From contig JALXCD010000114.1 in NCBI GenBank assembly GCA_026991135.1, positions 1 to 48,454 on the forward strand: a stretch of 48,454 nucleotides of DNA, in the 5' to 3' direction. A program made the position numbers and the translations under genes. Below the pieces are notes generated by a model, which worked only from the letters and a program-made list of their open reading frames with translations, had not been told where the DNA came from and did not search any database. This document shows positions 1 through 11,361 of this stretch, piece by piece (within the stretch, counting starts at the first letter, position 1; every line of letters starts with the position of its first letter). The stretch comes from Deltaproteobacteria bacterium (GTDB taxonomy: Bacteria > Desulfobacterota > Dissulfuribacteria > Dissulfuribacterales > QOAL01).

Positions 1-10
1 GATAAGAATA

Positions 11-1153
11 ATGTTAAAGGCCTTGGTAGAAAAAGAAAAACTTTTGTTTGCCCTTTCAAAGGCTCAACCCATTGTGGATAAAAAGACCATAATGCAAATA
101 ATAAATAATATTTATTTATATACAAAAGATCAGAGACTTTTTATAGAAGCTACTGATCTGGAAATTTTTTTTAGAACTAGTATTCCTGCCCAAATTACTG
201 AGGATGGGGAACTTACCATAAGCGGTAGAAAATTATATGAGATCATCAAAGAAATTCCTCAAGAAAATATAAATTTGGAAGAATTAGAAAATCACTGGAT
301 TAAAATTCATGTCAGTGAAAAGGCAGAATATACTATAGCAGGAACTTCTGCAGATGAATTTCCAAAATTCGCCAATTTTCCTGATGATAGTGAATTCTTA
401 ACAGTACCTTCCATAATATTCAAAGACCTCATTGATAAGACAATCTTTTCTGTATCCTTTGATGAACGAAAATATGCGCTTTCTGGAATACTATTAGAGA
501 CCTTTAAAGACGAGGACACTGATAAACTTATAATAAGAATGGTCAGCTCTGATGGACATAGACTCAACCTAGCCCAAAAAGAGTTAGATATAGAATATCC
601 CTTATCTGAAAAAAAGTCAGTGATAATCTTAAGAAAAGGCGCAAATGAAATAAGAAAAGTTTCGGATTATTCAGAAGAAATAAGTTTTGCTTCAGATAAA
701 AAATTTTTTTACGTAAAAGCCCAAGAAAATCAGTTTATTATTAGATTAATAGATGGAAGTTTTCCAAACTACGAAGCAATAATCCCCAAGGCAAAAATTC
801 GTTCATTTACCTTTGACAGAAAGACATTGATATCTGCTCTAAAAAGGATTTCTATTTTAATACCCGATCCTTCTTACAAGGGGATTAAAATAAGTATAGG
901 TCCAAACAGAATGCATATTGAATCCATGGAAAAAAAGATAGGAGAAGCCCAGGAAACAATTGATATTTCATATTCTGGAGAACCCTTTGAACTTGCCCTT
1001 AACGCCCGTTATCTAATTGAAGCCCTTCAGGTCATGAAATCAGAAGAGGTCGAATTTACCTTTAATGATGAAGATTCTCCGTGCACAGTAATTGGTGATG
1101 AATATCCGGGGTTTATTGGCCTAATAATGCCAATGAGTCTCGAGGATGAATAG
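11..1153 (+). CDS. dnaN: DNA polymerase III subunit beta (sliding clamp)
   Basis: The 380-residue product has the length and three-domain layout of bacterial beta clamps. It forms the ring that tethers DNA polymerase III to DNA. It starts MLKALVEKEKLLFAL, as clamps do (a short strand, then the first helix), contains the family-like segment VSSDGHRLNLA near residue 180, and ends with the conserved PMSLEDE-type tail. gyrB follows 40 nt later on the same strand, the usual dnaA-dnaN-(recF)-gyrB order, so dnaA probably lies just outside the window; recF is absent between them. The start ATG is only 10 nt from the window edge, so its upstream signals cannot be judged. Confidence 0.97.
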   Translation: MLKALVEKEKLLFALSKAQPIVDKKTIMQIINNIYLYTKDQRLFIEATDLEIFFRTSIPAQITEDGELTISGRKLYEIIKEIPQENINLEELENHWIKIHVSEKAEYTIAGTSADEFPKFANFPDDSEFLTVPSIIFKDLIDKTIFSVSFDERKYALSGILLETFKDEDTDKLIIRMVSSDGHRLNLAQKELDIEYPLSEKKSVIILRKGANEIRKVSDYSEEISFASDKKFFYVKAQENQFIIRLIDGSFPNYEAIIPKAKIRSFTFDRKTLISALKRISILIPDPSYKGIKISIGPNRMHIESMEKKIGEAQETIDISYSGEPFELALNARYLIEALQVMKSEEVEFTFNDEDSPCTVIGDEYPGFIGLIMPMSLEDE

Positions 1154-1165
1154 CATTTTTTTTAA

Positions 1166-3592
<2,427 letters not shown>

Positions 3593-3613
3593 CTTTTTTC
3601 TTGGAGGAAAACC

Positions 3614-3817
3614 ATGAAATGCCAGAAGGATAACAACCTTAAGCGTTGCATTTGCACCTATGAGCCTTGTCCAAGAAAGGGCATTTGCTGTGAGTGCATT
3701 AGATATCATCTAAAGATGAGGCAACTTCCAGCCTGCTGTTTTCCAAAGGATGCAGAAAGGACCTATGATAGAAGTTTTGAGCATTTTGCAAGGCTTGTAA
3801 ACGAAGGGGCTATTTAA
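3614..3817 (+). CDS. DUF6485 family small cysteine-rich protein
   Basis: A 67-residue protein with nine cysteines, in patterns such as CICTYEPCPRKGICCECIRYH and PACCF. This arrangement matches the DUF6485 family, common in anaerobic bacteria and of unknown function. The number and spacing of cysteines suggest a bound metal, zinc or Fe-S; that is inference. It has a clear Shine-Dalgarno (tggagg) 22 nt after gyrB and may be cotranscribed with it. It ends 3 nt before the stop codon of the convergent Memo-like gene, leaving no room for a separate terminator. Confidence 0.8.
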   Translation: MKCQKDNNLKRCICTYEPCPRKGICCECIRYHLKMRQLPACCFPKDAERTYDRSFEHFARLVNEGAI

Positions 3818-3820
3818 AAA

Positions 3821-4627
3821 TCAGTAACAAATAAGCCCGGCATAACCAACAACCCTTGAATAATCTCCGTTAATATCTCCCGAGTTTGCATATTTTACAA
3901 GTTCTGCCTCGGTTGCACCAAGTAATTTGCTGGCTTCAAGGGCTATGGTTGTAGGGATATAACCGCACATTGTGATACCATATTGCTTTACAGTTTCATA
4001 AAGTCCTTCTGGATCAAGGTCAAGAATTCTTGAAATAGCCAGATAATCCAGTTTTTTGGCTGCATCAGCCGAAATATAATGACTCATATCGGTGCTTGCC
4101 ACAATGAGAACAGGTTCATTAATTTCCTTGATTGTCTGAAATATTGCCCTTCCTATTTCAAGGCAGGATGATATATCTATTGGTCCAAGGCAAATAGGGC
4201 TTATCTTTAGATTAGGCTGAAGATACTGAAGAAATGGAACTTGGACTTCCAGAGAATGTTCATAGATGTGTGCCTGATAACCCTCTTCTAGCACAGAAGA
4301 ATTTGAAAGAAGGAGTTTTGAAAGGCCTTCATCAATGGGAACTTCGCCAAGGGGCATATCCCAGATGCCCTCTGTCATTATTTCCGCATAGGAACCATAA
4401 CCAGTATGATTTGGCCCAAGGATAATTACCCTTTTAGGCACAATCACCCTGCTAAAAACCGCCCCTGCCACATGGCCTGAATAAATATATCCGGCATGGG
4501 GACTTATTGCACAAAGTACCTGTCTTTTGTGGGAGGTCTTGGGAATCAAAAGGGAAAGCTCTCTTCTAAGGGCAATGGGATCACCTGTATAAAACTGATT
4601 TGCAACAGCAGGTTTTCTAACAAGCAT
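3821..4627 (-). CDS. amrB: Memo-like protein (AmmeMemoRadiSam system protein B)
   Basis: The 268-residue product matches the Memo family, a nonhaem-iron dioxygenase-like fold. The likely metal ligands and pocket residues are visible: His in SPHAGYIYSG (near residue 44), His in GPNHTGYG (near 74), His in YEHSLEVQ (near 123) and a Cys in MCGYIPT (near 220). In bacteria this family belongs to the AmmeMemoRadiSam set with an AMMECR1 protein and a radical SAM enzyme; neither partner is next to it here. The biochemical role is unknown. A strong GGGAGG lies just upstream of its ATG. It is divergent from the biotin ligase gene and convergent with the DUF6485 gene. Confidence 0.88.
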   Translation of the reverse strand: MLVRKPAVANQFYTGDPIALRRELSLLIPKTSHKRQVLCAISPHAGYIYSGHVAGAVFSRVIVPKRVIILGPNHTGYGSYAEIMTEGIWDMPLGEVPIDEGLSKLLLSNSSVLEEGYQAHIYEHSLEVQVPFLQYLQPNLKISPICLGPIDISSCLEIGRAIFQTIKEINEPVLIVASTDMSHYISADAAKKLDYLAISRILDLDPEGLYETVKQYGITMCGYIPTTIALEASKLLGATEAELVKYANSGDINGDYSRVVGYAGLICY

Positions 4628-4703
4628 TTTTTGACCTCCCGTTTTTTTAATTTTACATTAATCACCTTTAATAACGTGTCCAGTAAGAGTTTGAAATGAT
4701 TTT

Positions 4704-5615
4704 ATGAATAAAAAAGATTTGCAAATAAGAGAAACCATAAATAACAAACTTAAAAGATTAATAAAAAATGAAAGCCCGGTTTGCCTTTCAAAGGATTTCT
4801 TATCCAGAAGATCTAAGGACTTCTATGAATATGTAGCGTTTTTTGATAAGGCAAAAAGTCTAATGTCCAAGGCTGAAAGTAAGATTTTAGAATATTCTTT
4901 AAAAGGAAGGAGTTTCTATCGTTCCAGCCTATTTGCGGCAAATGAGCTTTATTCAGCAAAGGGAAGGATGGATCGAGTCTGGTGGTCTGAAAGGGGAGGA
5001 ATTTATATTTGCATAACCCTTTTCCCTAAGCTTACTAAAGAAAATCAAGACCTTTACGGTCTGGCCATACCTGTTTCAATTTGCCAGGAGCTTTCAAGAC
5101 TTGGAATTTATCCAGAGATAAGATGGCTAAACGATATATTATTAAATGGAAAAAAGATATGTGGTGTTTTGACCAAGGCCTTGAATACAGTAGCTACAAG
5201 GGAAGAATATATAATTTTTGGAATAGGTATTAATATAAACCAAAAAAGTTTCCCATTTTATTTGAGAAATATAGCCACATCTCTAGCAATTGAAGAAAAG
5301 AGAGATTTTGATATTGAAAAGTTGTTTATAAATATAGCGTCAAGAATAGCCTTTAATTTTTCAATACTTGAAGAATGGGAGGCAAAAAGCCTTGAAAATC
5401 TAATGCATGAGGAGATTAAAAATCCAATTCTTGAAATTTATCAAACATATTCAAATCTTAGAAATAGAAAGGTCCTTTATGGACTGGACCTTGAAAGCAC
5501 AAAAGGTGAAATCTTTATTTCACATGGAATAGATAAAAAGGGGAAACTTAGACTTTTTGATGGTTCGGGGCGGGAATTTCTGGTAAATACAGGAGAGATA
5601 AGGTTCCTTGATTGA
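4704..5615 (+). CDS. Biotin--protein ligase, divergent active-site loop
   Basis: This 303-residue protein resembles the catalytic and C-terminal domains of biotin protein ligases, which join biotin to carboxylase carrier domains through biotinyl-AMP. The substrate region is recognisable: RWLNDILLNGKKICGVL (usual form KWPNDI...KKxxGIL) near residues 143-160, then GIGININ. The biotin-binding loop, normally GRGRxGR, reads KGRMDRVWW near residues 91-99, so the key glycine/arginine pattern is degraded. No N-terminal winged-helix repressor domain is evident. There is no good Shine-Dalgarno before the ATG. It could be a working but divergent ligase or a paralogue with another acyl substrate such as lipoate. 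Confidence 0.75.
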   Translation: MNKKDLQIRETINNKLKRLIKNESPVCLSKDFLSRRSKDFYEYVAFFDKAKSLMSKAESKILEYSLKGRSFYRSSLFAANELYSAKGRMDRVWWSERGGIYICITLFPKLTKENQDLYGLAIPVSICQELSRLGIYPEIRWLNDILLNGKKICGVLTKALNTVATREEYIIFGIGININQKSFPFYLRNIATSLAIEEKRDFDIEKLFINIASRIAFNFSILEEWEAKSLENLMHEEIKNPILEIYQTYSNLRNRKVLYGLDLESTKGEIFISHGIDKKGKLRLFDGSGREFLVNTGEIRFLD

Positions 5616-5637
5616 AAATATCCCTTCTTTTTTAATT

Positions 5638-6766
5638 TTACATGGCGTTTTTTTGCAAATATGCCTCTATGAAACCATCAAGATTTCCATCAAGAACGTC
5701 ATTTACATTTCCTGTCTCCACACTGGTCCTATGGTCTTTGACCATCTGGTAAGGATGCAATACATAGGACCTTATCTGGCTTCCAAAACCAATCTCCTTT
5801 TTCTGATCATGCAGTTTTTGCTTTTCTTCCTCTCTTTTTGCCTTTTCAAGCTGATAAAGTCTTGCCTTTAATATTTTCATGGCAATGGCCTTGTTTTTAT
5901 GCTGGCTTCTTTCATTTTGGCATTGAACAACTATTCCTGTGGGAATATGGGTTATCCTTACAGCAGAGCTGGTTTTATTGACGTGCTGACCCCCTGCTCC
6001 ACTTGCTCTGTAGGTGTCAATCCTGATATCCTTTTCATCAATCTCTATTTCTATTGATTCATCAAGTTCTGGAACTACAAAGACGGAAGCAAAGGATGTA
6101 TGTCTCCTTCCAGATGCATCAAAGGGGGATATACGAACAAGTCTATGAACACCAGCCTCGGATTTTAGATAACCGTATGCAAATTCTCCCTGAACAAGAA
6201 AGGTAGCACTCTTTATACCGGCCTCTTCACCAGGCATGAGATCAAGCATCCTGGTTTTAAAACCATGCCTTTCACACCACCTTAGATACATCCTTAAAAG
6301 CATATCTGCCCAATCTTGGGCCTCTGTTCCTCCAGCACCTGAATGGATGGTAACTATGGCATTGTTTACATCATTTTTCCCAGATAGAAGCCTTTGAAGC
6401 TCTGCCTTTCTTATCTCTTTTTCAAGCCTTGAAAGCTCTCCCTTTATTTCCTGGAATGTAGATATATCCTCTTCCTCCTGGGCCATTTCAAAAAGGAGAA
6501 CCAGGTCTTCATATGTTGAGACTATGCCTTCCAGGTTTTCTCTTTGCTTAGTCAGAATGGACCTTTCTTGTAAGAGCTCTTTTGATTCCGGGGATTCCCA
6601 GAACCGGGGTTCCAACATCTTCTTTTCAATTTCTTTAAGTCTTGAATCTAATTTTTGGTAATCAAAGATAACCTCTTAAAAGTTCAATCTTTTCACCAGC
6701 TCTATTGAGCCTTGCCTTTATTTCCTGATAATCAATAGCGCTATCTTTAATATTCTTTATGGCCAT
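5638..6766 (-). CDS. prfB: Peptide chain release factor 2, expressed by programmed +1 frameshift
   Basis: RF2 recognises UGA and UAA stop codons and releases the finished peptide. The gene is in two frames: codons 1-34 start at ATG 6766 and stop at UGA 6664-6662; a +1 shift there (CUU, skip U, GAU) continues for 341 codons, giving about 375 residues, close to the usual 365. The catalytic GAGGQHVNKTSSAVR motif (GGQ) and the codon-recognition region, including SPFD, are intact. A frameshift at codon 25-35 is the classical RF2 autoregulation, so this is not a defect. The ATG lies 1 nt after the lnt stop codon, so the two are probably translated together. Confidence 0.96.
6662..6677 (-). promoter_or_regulatory. 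prfB: prfB programmed +1 frameshift site
   Basis: On the minus strand the message reads AAGAGGTTATCTTTGA. AGAGG (6676-6672) is an internal Shine-Dalgarno-like stretch at the short spacing known to push the ribosome forward. CUU-UGA is the slippery codon plus the weak stop. When RF2 is scarce, UGA is read slowly and the ribosome slips to GAU. The motif matches the well-known RF2 site (RGGGGGUAUCUUUGA-type) except for a weaker SD. Confidence 0.93.
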
Positions 6767-6767
6767 T

Positions 6768-8285
6768 TTATTTCTCCTTAAGATTACTTTTGGTTATTCC
6801 AAAAATAACAATTAAAAAATTAATGGCAAGAAACCAGTAAGGGCCAAACCTCACATAAATGGTAATATCCTCATTAAGGCCAATCTTAGAAAGGATAAAT
6901 TCAGGGATAAAAAGCCTTGATTCCGAAACTACCTCACCCCTTGGGGAGATTATTCTACTAATTCCTGTATTTGCAGCCCTTATGAGCCACCTTCTTGTTT
7001 CAATAGCCCTAAATATGGCCATGTCTGCATGTTGCCTTGGAGCTGGGGTCTTTCCAAACCAGGCATCATTTGTGATCACTGAAAGGATATTTGCTCCTTC
7101 CTTAACCTCTTTTCTGGAAATTTCAGGAAATATGCTTTCAAAGCATATCATAACACCTATTTTGAAAGGCCCGGCTGAAAGGGGGCTTGAGCTTTTCCCA
7201 GAAATGAAGTCCCCTGCTGTTGGAAGAAAACTCCTTGCCCAGGAAGTCAATGGCCCGAAGGGCATGTATTCGCCAAAGGGAACAAGGTGCTGTTTATCAT
7301 ATCTTTTTAGCCTTTGAATATCTGGGCCAATAAGATATGCGCTGTTTAGATATCTTATCTTTCCTTTATCTGTAAATTTATATGACGGACTTCCAAGAAG
7401 AATATAAAGATTTTCCTTTTTGGCCAGTTCAAGAACCCTTTTTCTTTTTATAGAATCATTCTGAAAGTAAAAGGGCATGGAAGTTTCGGGCCATACCACT
7501 AGCTTTAGTCCTTTTTTCTTTTCTTTAGCCTTTTTTGTAAGCTCAATATAACGATTTACAGTAAAATCCTGGTAAGAAGGGTTCCACTTTTGACTTTGAT
7601 CAATAGATGCCTGAACTGCGCTTCCCCAAAAAAGCCCCGTGTCATTTTTTTCATCCAGTCTAATTTGTCCATAAAAAAATAAAAAAAATGAAATAATGGC
7701 TGCTAAGAGGATGCCTTTTATAATGAAATTTTTATCAAGTTTTTTATTAAGAAAAAGTGCAATAAAGGCGTTTAAAGCCAAAAGCAAAAAACCGATTCCA
7801 TATATTCCCCATATGTCAGCTGTTTGAATGAATAAAGGGTGTGTTGAAAGGCTATAGGAAATAAAACCCCATGGAAAACCTGAAAGGATTTTTTGTCTTA
7901 GATATTCAAGGATAATCCAAAGACTAGATGAAAAAAGTATTGTGAAAAAGGGTGAAGGCCGTATTACCAGAAAATTTTTTAAAAAGTGCGCCCAAAGGGC
8001 TGGATAGATGGCTAGATAGCAGCAAAGGCACAAGATTACTATACAGGAAATAGAAATGTGTATGCCACCATAGGTGGAAACAGTTGGTACAAGCCACCAT
8101 AAAAGGAGAGAGAAAAAGGTTATCCCCCATATAAAACCAATAAGTTTTGCCTTTTCTTTTTTCGACTTAAAAACAGCCAAAAAAAGGGGAACAAGTGCCA
8201 AAAAAGAAAGAAGGCCAAGGCCTTCAAAATTAAAACAACTGGCCATTAAAAGGCCAGATATAGCGCTTAAAAAGAAGATTTCCAC
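6768..8285 (-). CDS. lnt: Apolipoprotein N-acyltransferase
   Basis: Lnt adds the third acyl chain to lipoproteins in the inner membrane. The 505-residue product has about six hydrophobic segments in its first 210 residues, a nitrilase-type domain after that and a last membrane segment near the C-terminus. The nitrilase catalytic residues are visible: Glu in VVWPETSMP (near 268), Lys in RYDKQHLVPFGEYMP (near 336) and Cys in MICFESIFPE (near 386). The start is taken as GTG at 8285, as no ATG gives the complete first segment; the Shine-Dalgarno is weak. Its stop is 1 nt from the prfB start, an operon arrangement. Confidence 0.95.
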   Translation of the reverse strand: MEIFFLSAISGLLMASCFNFEGLGLLSFLALVPLFLAVFKSKKEKAKLIGFIWGITFFSLLLWWLVPTVSTYGGIHISISCIVILCLCCYLAIYPALWAHFLKNFLVIRPSPFFTILFSSSLWIILEYLRQKILSGFPWGFISYSLSTHPLFIQTADIWGIYGIGFLLLALNAFIALFLNKKLDKNFIIKGILLAAIISFFLFFYGQIRLDEKNDTGLFWGSAVQASIDQSQKWNPSYQDFTVNRYIELTKKAKEKKKGLKLVVWPETSMPFYFQNDSIKRKRVLELAKKENLYILLGSPSYKFTDKGKIRYLNSAYLIGPDIQRLKRYDKQHLVPFGEYMPFGPLTSWARSFLPTAGDFISGKSSSPLSAGPFKIGVMICFESIFPEISRKEVKEGANILSVITNDAWFGKTPAPRQHADMAIFRAIETRRWLIRAANTGISRIISPRGEVVSESRLFIPEFILSKIGLNEDITIYVRFGPYWFLAINFLIVIFGITKSNLKEK

Positions 8286-8308
8286 TTTTTGGCTTTATTT
8301 ACTTACAT

Positions 8309-8341
8309 ATCAAGACGTCACCCAACGTCTTCAGTCTTGAT
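8309..8341. repeat. Two competing inverted repeats between lnt and the upstream gene
   Basis: AAGACGT (8312-8318) pairs with ACGTCTT (8325-8331) across a 6-nt loop. ATCAAGAC (8309-8316) can instead pair with GTCTTGAT (8334-8341). The two stems share bases, so only one can form. The element starts 2 nt after the stop codon of the minus-strand gene at 8344-8883 and lies 24-56 nt before the lnt start. No T-run follows on either strand, so it is not a standard intrinsic terminator; it may be a 3'-end stabiliser or a leader structure for lnt. Confidence 0.5.
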
Positions 8342-8343
8342 CT

Positions 8344-8883
8344 TCACCCATGGGTATCGTAGGAATAAAGGATTTGTCTTTCAAGTGGTATCCTTTCCTT
8401 TGGAAGCTTTGGAGGCGGCCAGTTTTTAGAGGTCATTTTAATGAGTTCAGCTTTTGTAGGTATTGAATCCCAGCCGTAACCCACTGCCTTTTTCCTTTTT
8501 ACATCTATAAACGAGGCATCATAGAGATTTGCCTGAACTGCCCAGGGAATTATATAGTCCTTTTCAAGAAGCCTTGCCGCAGCTACTGTTCCTGATTCCC
8601 TTGTTATGACTGATCCAGGGGCACATCTTACTATCATAAGAGAGTGATCATTTATCCTGACCACAAGATCAACAAAGGAGACTATCTTTTCATTGTTAGC
8701 CTCTAAATGAATTTCTCTGTCCAGTTGGAAGTCTGCAATATTATAACCTTTTTCATTAACAAGATATTTGGCAATCTTTTGCCTTACCCTCTCCCTGTCT
8801 GTGTCAAGAACAAGTTTTCCTGTTAAAAAACAGGGGACTTTTATAAAAATATCTGTTTCATTTAGATTGCATTTTTCAGCCAT
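8344..8883 (-). CDS. HsdR N-terminal-like (HSDR_N_2) nuclease-fold protein
   Basis: This 179-residue protein resembles stand-alone proteins annotated as the N-terminal domain of type I restriction enzyme R subunits. It has the PD-(D/E)xK-like layout: an early helix with VRQKIAKYLVNEKGY, then VSFVDLVVRIND (an acidic residue at a strand end) and LMIVRCAPG where the usual E-x-K strand falls. The canonical lysine of ExK is not obvious, so catalysis is doubtful. No modification or specificity subunit is nearby, so this is not a restriction system. Versions of this protein are common orphan genes in deltaproteobacteria; function unknown. Confidence 0.7.
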   Translation of the reverse strand: MAEKCNLNETDIFIKVPCFLTGKLVLDTDRERVRQKIAKYLVNEKGYNIADFQLDREIHLEANNEKIVSFVDLVVRINDHSLMIVRCAPGSVITRESGTVAAARLLEKDYIIPWAVQANLYDASFIDVKRKKAVGYGWDSIPTKAELIKMTSKNWPPPKLPKERIPLERQILYSYDTHG

Positions 8884-8964
8884 GAGGCTCTCCTTAATTT
8901 ATGTTTTAGAAAAAATTATTTCTTTGTTATTTGGTGCTCTAAAATAAATGAAATCGAAAAAAAA

Positions 8965-11160
8965 TTATATTCTACTCAAATTTGTATAATCAAGCCTTAA
9001 AGTCTTTTCCCCTGCCATATCAAAAAGTACTTTCACCCTTACTTTATCAAGGACATCAATAATAGTCCCCTTTCCGAATATGGAATGTCTCACTCTTTCC
9101 CCTTTCTTAAAACCTGTTCCTTTTGTATCAGATGTTCCACGTGAAATCTTTTCTCTAGAAGATTGGAGTCCCTCTTCTCTTATATTATTTGCTCTTTTTT
9201 CAATCCTTTCCCCCTTAACATCTTTATATTTTACAATTTTTACATACTTTTCAGGTATCTCTTCAAGAAACCGGCTAGGTTTGGCAGGCATAAGCCCTGC
9301 GCCCTGGATATTTATGAAGGCAGGACAACAGAAAAATAGCTTGTCTTTTGCTCGTGTTGCTGCCACATAAAAGAGCCTTCTTTCCTCTTCGATCTCTTCT
9401 GGATTGTTTATGGCGAGAGGGGAAGGGAAACGGCCCTCACAAAGGCTGATCATAAATACTACCTTCCATTCAAGACCTTTTGCAGAATGGATGGTTGAAA
9501 GGATGAGTTCACCATGTTCTTTTTGGCTTGGATCACCCTCTGGCGGATCAAGGGCAAGGTCTGACAGAAACTCAACAGAATCTCTATAGTTATGGCTGAT
9601 TGCCTTAAGCTGTTCTAGTTCCTGTAGCCTTTTGGGATAATCGTCGTAATAGTGGCTTTCAAGATAGGGCCTGTACCATTTTATTAGCTCATCAAGTACT
9701 CCCTTTAAATCGATTTCCCTTTGGGTAAGTTCTTGAAGCAGTTTTCCCAGGGTCCTTACCTCTTCAACCCAGGCAGCCTTGCCTTCAAATTCAGATAGGG
9801 CAAGAAGTGGATCCTTTTCTTCAACAAGTCTTGAAAAAATCCTTTCTACACTTTTAGGGCCTAGTTTATTAATTAAAAGAAGTATTCTTTGAAGGCTCAA
9901 TCTGTCCAGTGGATTGATCATTATCCTTAAAAGAGAGATGATGTCCTTAATATGAGCAGCATCAACAAGCCTCATGCCGCCCCTTTTTATAAAACCAATT
10001 CCAGCCCTGTTTAAATAGGCCTCAAGTTGAAAGGAGTGAAAGGCGGCTCTAAAAAGGACTGCAATTTCTTCAGGCTCTATGCCTTTATCAATAAGTCGCC
10101 TTATGGTTTCTGTTACAAACCTTGCCTGCTCTTCTTCATCCATTGTCAGTAAAAGCGTTGGCTCTTCTCCTCCCTTTCTGTGTGCTTTAAGGTGTTTTGT
10201 GAATTTCTGTCTTGCATTTGCGATTATGGCATTTGTGCAGTCAAGATTGGGCTGGGTAGTCCGGTAGTTTTTTTCAAGCTTTATTATCCTTGTTCCAGGA
10301 AAAATGCGCGGGAAATCCAATATGTTTTGAAAATTTGCCCCCCTAAAAGAATAGATTGACTGGGAATCATCCCCTACCGCCATGACATTTTGATGGTTAA
10401 CGGCCATTAATCGCACTATTTCCGACTGGCTAAGGTTTGTATCCTGGTATTCATCAACCATTATGTATCTGAATTTTTCACTGACACTTAGTCTGATTTC
10501 TTCAAAATCCCTTAAGATTTTTAACCAGTTAAGCAAAAGGTCGTCATAGTCCATTAAGGCGTGAGCCTTTTTATAATCCTTATAGGCTTCAAAAAGCTTG
10601 CCTATACCTTCAAGGTGTTCCAGAAAGTGGGGGTAGCTAGTCTGGATGATCTCATCCACCATGGCTCCAGAATTAGCAGCCTTACTGAAAATTGAGCAAA
10701 GGGCTGCCTTTGTGGGGAATTTTTTGCCCTTTCCACTAAACTCCATCTGTTTGGAAAGAAGGTGGATGAGATCCTGGCTGTCTGACTGATCCATTATGGT
10801 GAAGCCGGGAGGGTAACCTAAAAGGTGTGCATAGCGTCTGAGCATCCTGTGGCTGAATCCGTGAAAGGTGCCACCCTGAACCCTCTGGCACTTGTCGCCC
10901 CCTAAAAGAGCCGCCCTGTTAAGCATCATAGCAGCAGCTTTCCTGGTAAATGTAAGTAGAAGTATATTTTCTGGAGGAATTCCATCCAGAATGAGCCTTG
11001 CTACGCGATAAACCAAGGTTCTTGTCTTTCCACTACCAGCTCCTGCAATAACTAAAAGCGGGCCATCCTGATGCATTACCGCCTCAAGCTGGGCAGTGTT
11101 TAGTTCCTGTCTGAAGGATATATGTTCAAGAGTTCTTTCTTTTTTTTGAAAAAGTTCCAT
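8965..11160 (-). CDS. UvrD/PcrA-type superfamily 1 DNA helicase
   Basis: The 731-residue product carries the SF1A helicase motifs in order: motif I AGAGSGKTRT near residue 41, motif II VDEYQDTN near 235, motif III GDDSQSIYSFRGA near 262, LEKNYRTTQ near 296 and the late motifs TIHSAKGLEWKVVF and LFYVAATRAKD near 555-605. These proteins unwind DNA 3'-to-5' in repair and replication restart. Its last 50 residues (KGERVRHSIFGKGTI) form the Tudor-like domain by which PcrA/UvrD binds RNA polymerase. It stands alone on the minus strand, divergent from fbp. Confidence 0.94.
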   Translation of the reverse strand: MELFQKKERTLEHISFRQELNTAQLEAVMHQDGPLLVIAGAGSGKTRTLVYRVARLILDGIPPENILLLTFTRKAAAMMLNRAALLGGDKCQRVQGGTFHGFSHRMLRRYAHLLGYPPGFTIMDQSDSQDLIHLLSKQMEFSGKGKKFPTKAALCSIFSKAANSGAMVDEIIQTSYPHFLEHLEGIGKLFEAYKDYKKAHALMDYDDLLLNWLKILRDFEEIRLSVSEKFRYIMVDEYQDTNLSQSEIVRLMAVNHQNVMAVGDDSQSIYSFRGANFQNILDFPRIFPGTRIIKLEKNYRTTQPNLDCTNAIIANARQKFTKHLKAHRKGGEEPTLLLTMDEEEQARFVTETIRRLIDKGIEPEEIAVLFRAAFHSFQLEAYLNRAGIGFIKRGGMRLVDAAHIKDIISLLRIMINPLDRLSLQRILLLINKLGPKSVERIFSRLVEEKDPLLALSEFEGKAAWVEEVRTLGKLLQELTQREIDLKGVLDELIKWYRPYLESHYYDDYPKRLQELEQLKAISHNYRDSVEFLSDLALDPPEGDPSQKEHGELILSTIHSAKGLEWKVVFMISLCEGRFPSPLAINNPEEIEEERRLFYVAATRAKDKLFFCCPAFINIQGAGLMPAKPSRFLEEIPEKYVKIVKYKDVKGERIEKRANNIREEGLQSSREKISRGTSDTKGTGFKKGERVRHSIFGKGTIIDVLDKVRVKVLFDMAGEKTLRLDYTNLSRI

Positions 11161-11361
11161 GTCCTTTTAAAATAAAAGATTTGATCCAAGTGGTTTTAAC
11201 ATCAGGAGGGTTTCAGGGCAACAGGATCATCCACCATATAGGTTTACATAAAGGACTTACGTGATTACTTAATTTACTCATCAATTGGAAATGCTTTTTT
11301 TTACAGATCTTTTCATGTAAAATATCTTTGTCGTCAAAATCCCGGAAAAGGAGGGGTCAAA

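Noticed and set aside
5638-6766. prfB as a frameshifted pseudogene
   Set aside because: The break lies at the conserved CUU-UGA site with internal Shine-Dalgarno used by most bacterial RF2 genes; the rest is intact.
8344-8883. Type I restriction-modification system
   Set aside because: Only an HsdR N-terminal-like domain is present, with no helicase, methylase or specificity subunit nearby.
11161-11361. A sigma70 promoter for fbp (TTTACA and TAAAAT)
   Set aside because: The spacing is only 12 nt and no alternative -35 at 16-18 nt fits; not reported as a promoter.
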